A stretch of DNA of 12,350 nt from Euperipatoides rowelli (lineage: Eukaryota; Onychophora; Udeonychophora; Euonychophora; Peripatopsidae): the NCBI GenBank assembly GCA_003024985.2, contig PXIH01S0014791.1; one strand, given 5' to 3'. This document shows positions 6,862 to 12,350 of the stretch, piece after piece. A model generated the notes under the pieces. The model worked only from the letters and a program-made list of their open reading frames with translations, did no database searches and was not told where the DNA came from. How positions within the stretch are numbered: the first letter of the stretch is position 1; every line of letters begins with the position of its first letter. The position numbers were made by a program, and so were the translations under genes.

Positions 6862-8040
6862 AAGACTATTTTTCAAAATGGCACACTTATTTGGCTTACA
6901 TGGAAACTCTTTTGGACTTTAAATGTATATTGTTACCATTTTTTTAATGCATATAGAAAGAGTAAACATATAATTCATGAATTTCTATTTTTTTTTTAAA
7001 AATTTAATGTTCCGTTGTTTTTATATTAATATTTAAAAAATTTGGTCACATGTACACACACTCCAATATAAAACAACGCAAAAGTGATGACAGCGAGTGA
7101 AACATAACTTTACGATCTCTTTAACTTTTGGCTATTTTCACTTGATTCAAATCTAATAGGTGAGAATTAAGTAGCCGTATAGTTTTGTAAATTTAATCAA
7201 GTTTTTAAAAATTTACTTTTTATATTTTTGTTAATTTAATTTAATAGGTGAAGTAAGCCTTAGACTTTTGCACCAACAGCATTTATCTAAAATAATTATT
7301 TGAAATCAAATGGAGATCTAATCTATTTTTAAACTGTATTAGAGAATCACTTAATACAATCTTCTCTGGACGAGAGAATTCCAGGCTTCTATTAATCTAT
7401 TATTTATAAAAGCAAATCTGACTCTTGTTTGTGCAATTATTTTTTGAAGTTTAATATACCATTTAAAATGACAAATGCGGAGTACAGCGATATTTATATA
7501 GGGCTCCGATCGCACTCTAGGCGTCCAGCTCTGAAGACGACAGGTATACAGACTTGGCTATGAAACATTAAAAATAGGCTACAGTAGTTAATTTTATAGA
7601 ATACAATATGTAGAGTTCTGACATTGAATAAAATTTAAATAAGTGACTGGATCTAAACTTGAAATTATAAACTTTTTTAAAAAAAAGGCTATTATAAAAT
7701 ACATTTGATAAATCAATGAGCCTAAAATCTTTTTTTTTTTCTATGTATGAAAGCGTTTTAAAGTCATAGTTTTCCTGTTGGAGTTAGGTGACAATAAGAC
7801 ATATACATTGGACTACCTACTAAGATATAACTTACTTGGGCTAATAATATAAACATTAAGCACATAGAGGATTTTTTTATTATTAAAAATAAAAAAAACC
7901 TATCGTATTGGAACGATAGTTTTCATTTATTATAATTATTTCTATGTTTTCATTAGCAGCAACTACTAAATTTATGAGAAGCCAGTGTTTCTCTATCTAT
8001 CTAAAATAATTATTTACATTAAATAGAAACTATTTTTAAT
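6862..8040. other. Non-coding AT-rich DNA
   Basis: No gene is visible in either strand. Minor points: a short G+C-richer patch at about 7478-7555; a small stem CTATCGT/ACGATAG at about 7898-7918; and an 18-base word, TATCTAAAATAATTATTT, present twice (7284-7301 and 7998-8015), with weak similarity continuing for about 30 bases, which may mark two remains of one old repeat. Confidence 0.5.
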
Positions 8041-8086
8041 ATGATTCAATTAAAGGAATATTTTATTTTAGTATTGATGTACACCA

Positions 8087-8250
8087 TTAGTGCATCATTG
8101 TACAAACATCACTTATGAGTGCTTGTTTACGTTTGTTTGGTCTCACAACTTAATTAATTTAATCCAATCTCCATGTAAATTATATGTCATCTAATTTGAC
8201 CATAGTGAGTCCAATTATGAACTTAGATTTACTTCTAATGTGCTAGAACT
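8087..8250 (+). repeat. Direct repeat A, left copy
   Basis: This copy aligns with 8551-8721 along its whole length at very roughly 80% identity by eye, for example the shared GTCATCTAATTTG and CATAGTGAGTCC blocks. It is preceded by TTAAAGGAA at 8049-8057, a motif like the MITE ends elsewhere in this window, although no matching right end was found. Confidence 0.8.
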
Positions 8251-8291
8251 GTTTTCTCAGAGTTGTGGGTTTTTCTCTCCATAGTGTCTGG

Positions 8292-8547
8292 ATCTCAGAC
8301 CTACGATTGTTATGCAGCCTATTAGGTGATCTACTAACAACTGTACAATTACCCTAACTTCAACATGAATATAATAGAAAATTAAGGGATCTTAACCTTA
8401 ACTGCACACTGACCTAACTCCAACTTCAATATTAAAACATAAATAAACAAATAAAAGAAAAGCCAATCAGAGGTCGACTTGCAGATAGAATGTAAGCCGA
8501 CCTCTAATTGGCTGTTTTTAGGCTGCATGACAATGTAGGACTGAGAT
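8292..8547. mobile_element. Inverted-repeat element between the two A copies
   Basis: ATCTCAGACCTAC... (8292-8321) is matched in inverted form by 8519-8547 over about 29 bases with two mismatches and one indel, giving a ~256 bp unit with terminal inverted repeats. Inside are an imperfect tandem duplication (8338-8376 and 8400-8435) and, next to the right arm, a second 20-bp hairpin (8461-8480 with 8494-8513, 18 of 20 paired). It has no coding capacity. It could be a MITE inserted into repeat A, but no target-site duplication is apparent. Confidence 0.6.
8461..8513. repeat. 20-bp hairpin, 13-base loop
   Basis: AGCCAATCAGAGGTCGACTT (8461-8480) pairs with the inverted copy at 8494-8513, with two mismatches. 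The G+C content is higher than in the surrounding DNA. Transcribed, it would fold stably, but nothing shows that it is transcribed. Confidence 0.8.
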
Positions 8548-8550
8548 TTA

Positions 8551-8721
8551 AAGTGCCATTGTGCAAACATCGCTTACGAGTGTTTGTTTATGTTTCTGTT
8601 TGGTCTCAGAACTTTATTAATTTTAATCCGATCTTCATGTAAATTTATAAATGTCATCTAATTTGCCCATAGTGAGTCCGATTAGGCTAACTTTGATTTA
8701 CCCCAAATTTGCTAAAAACTT
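8551..8721 (+). repeat. Direct repeat A, right copy
   Basis: This is the second copy of 8087-8250, slightly longer through small insertions. Its 3' end forms the left arm of the hairpin at 8696-8751; the corresponding sequence exists in the left copy (8226-8250) without an inverted partner. Confidence 0.8.
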
Positions 8722-8751
8722 ATCTAAGTTTTTAGTATATTTGGAGTAAAT
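8696..8751. repeat. 26-bp hairpin with 4-base loop
   Basis: 8696-8721 and 8726-8751 are inverted copies with 23 of 26 positions paired and a loop of only ATCT. Such a tight snap-back is typical of an inverted duplication formed by template switching. It lies at the end of the right A repeat. Confidence 0.8.
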
Positions 8752-8909
8752 ATTTTGAACATAAGAAGTTAGATTGTGTTGGAGTCCACGCTTCACTCCT
8801 AATATTTTTTTATCCAATTATTTATTTTTGTATCATCGTTAGAAAATTTGTGTAAGTGAAGATTCTTCTGATTTTGACTAATACTTCATCCCACAGTCAC
8901 ACCATTTAT

Positions 8910-9191
8910 AGGCATATTTCACTGGAGAAGTAAAGAATATAAAAAATTGGAATGTTTACCATGTGTTTACCAGGCAAAATGGAGTAAGCTGGGCATAATT
9001 CTACGTCATTGGCTTGTAAACAAAAATGGCAAAGCAAAAATGAATGGCGACCAGAAAAAAAACGAGCAAATTCACCACTATAAAATTATAATAACTAAAT
9101 AGTTAATAATTGAGAATTAAAAATTATATGTATCATTTTTTTTTAATCTGATTTTAAATAGCTAAAGTTGTTTTTTGGTGATAGTATACCT
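8910..9191. mobile_element. Second MITE, ~280 bp, with TTAA-like flanks
   Basis: The left end AGGCATATTTCAC (from 8910) is matched in inverted form by the right end, which reads AGGTATACTATCAC from 9191 inwards. The right flank is TTAA (9192-9195) and the left is TTAT (8906-8909), which could be a mutated TTAA. The terminus TTAAAGG resembles that of the MITE at 1471-1896, but the interior is unrelated, so it would be another family with the same target preference. The interior has no open frame. The ends are short, so this call is less certain than the first MITE. Confidence 0.6.
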
Positions 9192-9204
9192 TTAAATGCG
9201 GTAA

Positions 9205-9375
9205 AAACTAGGGGGCGCAGTTGCATGGTACAGCATGGATTTCTTTCAGAATGATCAAAAAGTTTAACTGTGATGACGGTGCATTTATTTGATGATGGCG
9301 CATTTCACCTTTGGCCGAAAAATAGGGGTGACGCACTATTTGGTGGATGGCCTTTTTACGGCATTCTACGAAATA
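9205..9375. other. G+C-richer block of unknown origin
   Basis: This block contains GGGGGCGCAG at 9211-9220, an imperfect tandem duplication (TGATGACGGTGCATTT then TGATGATGGCGCATTT, about 9271-9306) and several CG dinucleotides, unlike its surroundings. No open frame spans it. It may be the end of an unnamed repeat lying directly after the MITE. Confidence 0.4.
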
Positions 9376-10380
9376 TTTTATTATATTACATTAGTGTATT
9401 ATATTACTAATAGAAGGTATTATTATTATAGATGTTAAAAATTATCTAGAAATCTGAATCTTGAATTCCCAATTCAACATCTGGAGTCAAAAGTACCCAA
9501 CTGACATTTTTTTTTTTTTTACATGTCCTTAACGAAAGAAAATTTTATTTTGTACCAACACATGCTTTTCATAAAACTGTTAAAAAGTATATGAATAGAT
9601 GGTGAGGTCTTGAGAAGTTTAATTATTAACTTTATCTAATTTCATAAATATTATTAAAATGTATACAGTATATGCTTTAATATAAATAGGCTTTTGATGT
9701 TATTTTTGTACTAATTGTATATAATTGGGTTTTATAAATGAATTATTCATAAAATCAAACAATTTATAACCAAAATGCAAAGTTGATAATTATAAGAATT
9801 GTTGCATTTCCAGTGACTCACACACATAAGCAATTCCTATATATCCAAAGATGTGCATGCATATGCACTATATAATGCATTTTATTAAAAAACTTTGTGT
9901 TTCATATCATTTGAAACATAGATAAGTTGTTTTTATACAAAATTAAACTGTTTAAATAATAAACAGAAAAAATAAAGATATATAGCAAGAGTTTTGTTTT
10001 TTGACCTGGAGGTTGAAAAAATTAATGCGGAGACAGAATTTGAGTAGTGCCAAGCCCAACTAATATGTTGTATCTCTTTCTAGAAATAATACATAGTGTA
10101 CTCTAATGACAAGTATCTCAAGTTCAGAATGGCATCCAAAGAGAAACCTGAAACTTCAATTTGTATTACTTTGAGCCGGCAATTGCACTGTTTTTCACAA
10201 GAAGTTTGTTTCTTGGAAGGAAGTATTGTGAAAGAGGGGAAGTAATGGATGGATATAATTCGATGACATTTTTAGCTGTTTTAATAAATATATTTTATTT
10301 TGAACATATTTTCATAACACCTAAAAATTTCAACAAACAATATTCATCACCCCTCTCCTCCCCCACCCCACAGAAGTGAA
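9376..10380. other. AT-rich DNA, no supported gene
   Basis: No repeat or coding similarity is recognised. A small palindrome (GTGCAT/ATGCAC, 9853-9868) is present. On the plus strand, 10129-10245 is a 38-codon frame with less biased composition, preceded by an acceptor-like TCAAGTTCAG and followed by AATAAA at 10283-10288; this pattern could mark a last exon but is too weak to call. The overlapping 72-codon frame at 10161-10379 is not supported either. Confidence 0.45.
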
Positions 10381-11315
10381 TTTATGGGTATCAAAAATAA
10401 TAAAATAATACATATTTACAATACAAATGCATAGTAGTGAAAAATCAAAACTGTACAGGACCTACACTAATGGATATAAAAATTGTTGAATACATTATTT
10501 AACATGTATTCATTACCAAACTAATTTTTAAGAACATTTAAACTTTAAAAACAACATTTTACAGACACATAATTATTGTATTTTAATATTCCTATCTTTT
10601 TTTTTTTAAAAAAAAAGCCTTTTAAATTTAAATTTTTAATGATTTAATACTCCCATACTACCTTTATGTCTATTTACAGTACAAATAACATTAATCAAAC
10701 AAGTGTTGCGATCACTAATTTCTATATTTTAAAATACATTATTCCTAGTTGATTAACATATTTACATAAGTTTGAAAAATAATATTGATTTACTAAACAA
10801 ACCTTACAAAGTAAATATAAAGACATTTATCTTTGTTTTGAATTCTAAACAAAATATTTAAATCTTACTAAGTCATGTGACTTTACGGTCATAAAATACA
10901 GCTGTGGTATACAAAATGTCTGTTTATTACTCGAAAAAGATTGAAGCAAACTAGATGACCTATTATTCCAAGCAGTCACATGAATCAAACTGCTTAAAAA
11001 ATGCTCAGATGTACTGACTGACTGACGTAAATCATTCTAACACTATCTCCTTGTTAGATCTATAGAATACACCCAAGTTTTTTAGCCTGTAGGCAGCCAC
11101 ATCAGCTTTCAACATTCTAAATAAGACAAAGAAATTATTGAGTGTCATTTTCATCTTGTATTGAATTGAATTATTTTATTTAATCATTATTACAATGTAC
11201 CAATGTTTTAAAATAAAATAAAAACATTTTTAAGGGCTTTAATTTTGGATGAGTATCAAGTGACTGCATGCAGGAATTGTAGGCAAAATATCTTGGGTGC
11301 ATTCTATAGATTGGT
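10381..11315. other. AT-rich, repeat-poor DNA upstream of the LINE
   Basis: I see no coding region. The minus strand has three TGTAAATA words within about 350 bases (complements of 10413-10420, 10671-10678 and 10759-10766), the Pumilio-binding consensus, so a 3' UTR of a minus-strand gene is conceivable but unsupported. A (TGAC)n-type run lies near 11012-11026. Confidence 0.45.
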
Positions 11316-11317
11316 CA

Positions 11318-12350
11318 AGAATAAAATTAGAATGATTTCCATCAGTAAAACATACTAAATGGGTTATTGCCCTCTTTTATCGCCCTCCTGGGACTTTACA
11401 ATTAGATGACCTATATCTTCAGAGTTTCGTTTTGGGACATCAATATTTCAAGGATAATGCTAATTTGTTATCTCACTTTATGTTAATAGGTGATTTGAAT
11501 GCTCCTTCAATTGATTAGAAAAATATGACAAATTTAAACAGTGCAAATACTTTTTTTTATCGGCTGTTGGAATATATGATTGATGAGAATTTATTTCAGG
11601 TGATTACCTGCCCAACAAGGGTTCGTAGAGAATCCCAAATTCAATTTTAGATATAAATATAAATAATGAACCTGATATCATATGTAATATTTATTATCAT
11701 TTACCAATTTTGAAAAGTGACCACATGATTCTTGAATTTAACTTGGAATAAAAAAATTAGATAATATTCAGGAAAAGTCAGTATTAAGTGGAATTATGAG
11801 AATGTTGATAAACTTTCTATAACAAATACAAATACAAATATGACGGACAACAACAGACCATAGTCCAGCGAGGTTGTCCCTAGAAAACAATTAGTTATAA
11901 TTTGAAAAATGAATTTCAAAATAAATTAGAGGATATCGAACAACTATACCCAAAAATTGTAGGTAAAATAAAACTGTTAATGCATAGATTCACACCAAAA
12001 AAAACTATTAAAATATTTAAAAAACGATATCCTATCTGGGTAAACAATGAATTAATTGAATTAAAAAAAAATTAAAGGCATTTAATTTAAATATTACTTA
12101 AAATTTAAAACTGAGGAATCCTATCAAGAATATAAAAAAATTGCACAATAAAGTGATAATCTGGTGAGGAAAAATTAATATGAATTGATAAGCTATTAAA
12201 TATAATAAAAATTGGATAAGATTAAATATAATAAAAATTGTTTTTATAAACATTATAATACTATTAAAACATAAATATAAAATTGATTATATAAAAATTG
12301 ATGACACTCAAATAATGGATAAATCTGAGATTGCAAAACCAGTTGGAATA
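11318..12350 (+). pseudogene. Degraded LINE ORF2: APE endonuclease (second half) and linker, running off the window
   Basis: ORF2 of LINEs carries an APE-like endonuclease that nicks target DNA and a reverse transcriptase. Here the endonuclease is recognisable from about 11366: ALFYRPPG, then GDLNAPSID (family GDFN-x-P-x-x-W; the Trp is replaced by TAG at 11516-11518), then after a frameshift near 11635 ILDIN and ILKSDH, the SDH catalytic motif near the domain end. Further fragments (TPKKTIKIF, YPIWVNNEL) match the linker before reverse transcriptase in CR1/Rex1/L2/Jockey-like elements, continuing to DKSEIAK at the window edge. The endonuclease N-terminus is not found upstream, so the copy seems 5'-truncated. 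Several stops, frameshifts and a 26-bp tandem duplication show decay. The exact clade is undecided and the reverse transcriptase would lie beyond the window. Confidence 0.88.
12195..12240 (+). repeat. 26-bp tandem duplication inside the LINE
   Basis: A 20-base word (ATTAAATATAATAAAAATTG) occurs at 12195-12214 and again exactly at 12221-12240, separated by GATAAG. A 26-base period is not a multiple of three, so it shifts the LINE reading frame. The identity of the two copies suggests a fairly recent slippage. Confidence 0.85.

Noticed and set aside
6735-6947. 70-codon plus-strand frame
   Set aside because: It spans the duplicated GC motif and the perfect hairpin, which are non-coding structures, and resembles no family.
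7885-7925. Stem followed by T-rich sequence resembling an intrinsic terminator
   Set aside because: The DNA is eukaryotic, the stem is only 7 bp and there is no gene before it.
8382-8570. 62-codon minus-strand frame
   Set aside because: It runs through the hairpin repeats of the compound locus and has no family resemblance.
10129-10245. 38-codon plus-strand frame with an acceptor-like sequence before it and AATAAA after it
   Set aside because: It is too short, there is no donor or upstream exon, and nothing recognisable in the product; chance explains it.

Overview
This window is a strongly A+T-rich stretch of animal nuclear DNA with no intact protein-coding gene. The eukaryotic, metazoan assignment rests on the remains of a Ty3/gypsy LTR retrotransposon, a non-LTR retrotransposon (LINE) with an APE-type endonuclease, several MITE-like inverted-repeat elements with TTAA-type flanks, microsatellites, long poly-A/poly-T tracts and the lack of any compact gene arrangement. 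I cannot name the species; an aquatic invertebrate would fit, but that is a guess. One ambiguous base (n, position 1277) shows this is assembled genome sequence.

Layout. 1-24 is a (TG)n microsatellite, followed by featureless AT-rich DNA. About 868-1080 holds a possible tRNA-derived SINE with two B-box-like motifs; part of it recurs at 5648-5684. 1183-1276 and 1471-1896 carry a MITE family with ~93 bp terminal inverted repeats flanked by TTAA, with two left arms and one right arm. 2250-2534 is a degenerate ~56 bp minisatellite whose units alternate in two types. Two poly-A tracts (2650-2667, 2696-2712) follow. 3587-3800 is an unexplained block richer in G+C. 3876-5293 is a decayed, internally deleted Ty3/gypsy element on the minus strand: two ~200 bp LTRs, a piece of gag joined in frame to the end of integrase, the pol C-terminus, and a polypurine tract beside the 3' LTR. 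5687-5847 has a T17 tract and an A/G-rich tract. 6227-6366 and 6696-6861 contain clustered hairpins. 8087-8751 is a compound repeat with a direct duplication and three hairpins. 8910-9191 is a second MITE. From about 11318 to the window end runs a degraded LINE ORF2 on the plus strand, covering the second half of the endonuclease and the linker before reverse transcriptase; it continues beyond the window.

The parts do not form a working system. The only coding similarity is to retroelement proteins, all broken by stops and frameshifts. I found no convincing host exon, tRNA, rRNA or CRISPR. The most notable points are the gag-integrase deletion junction, the MITE with two left ends, the alternating minisatellite and the compound hairpin locus at 8.1-8.75 kb.
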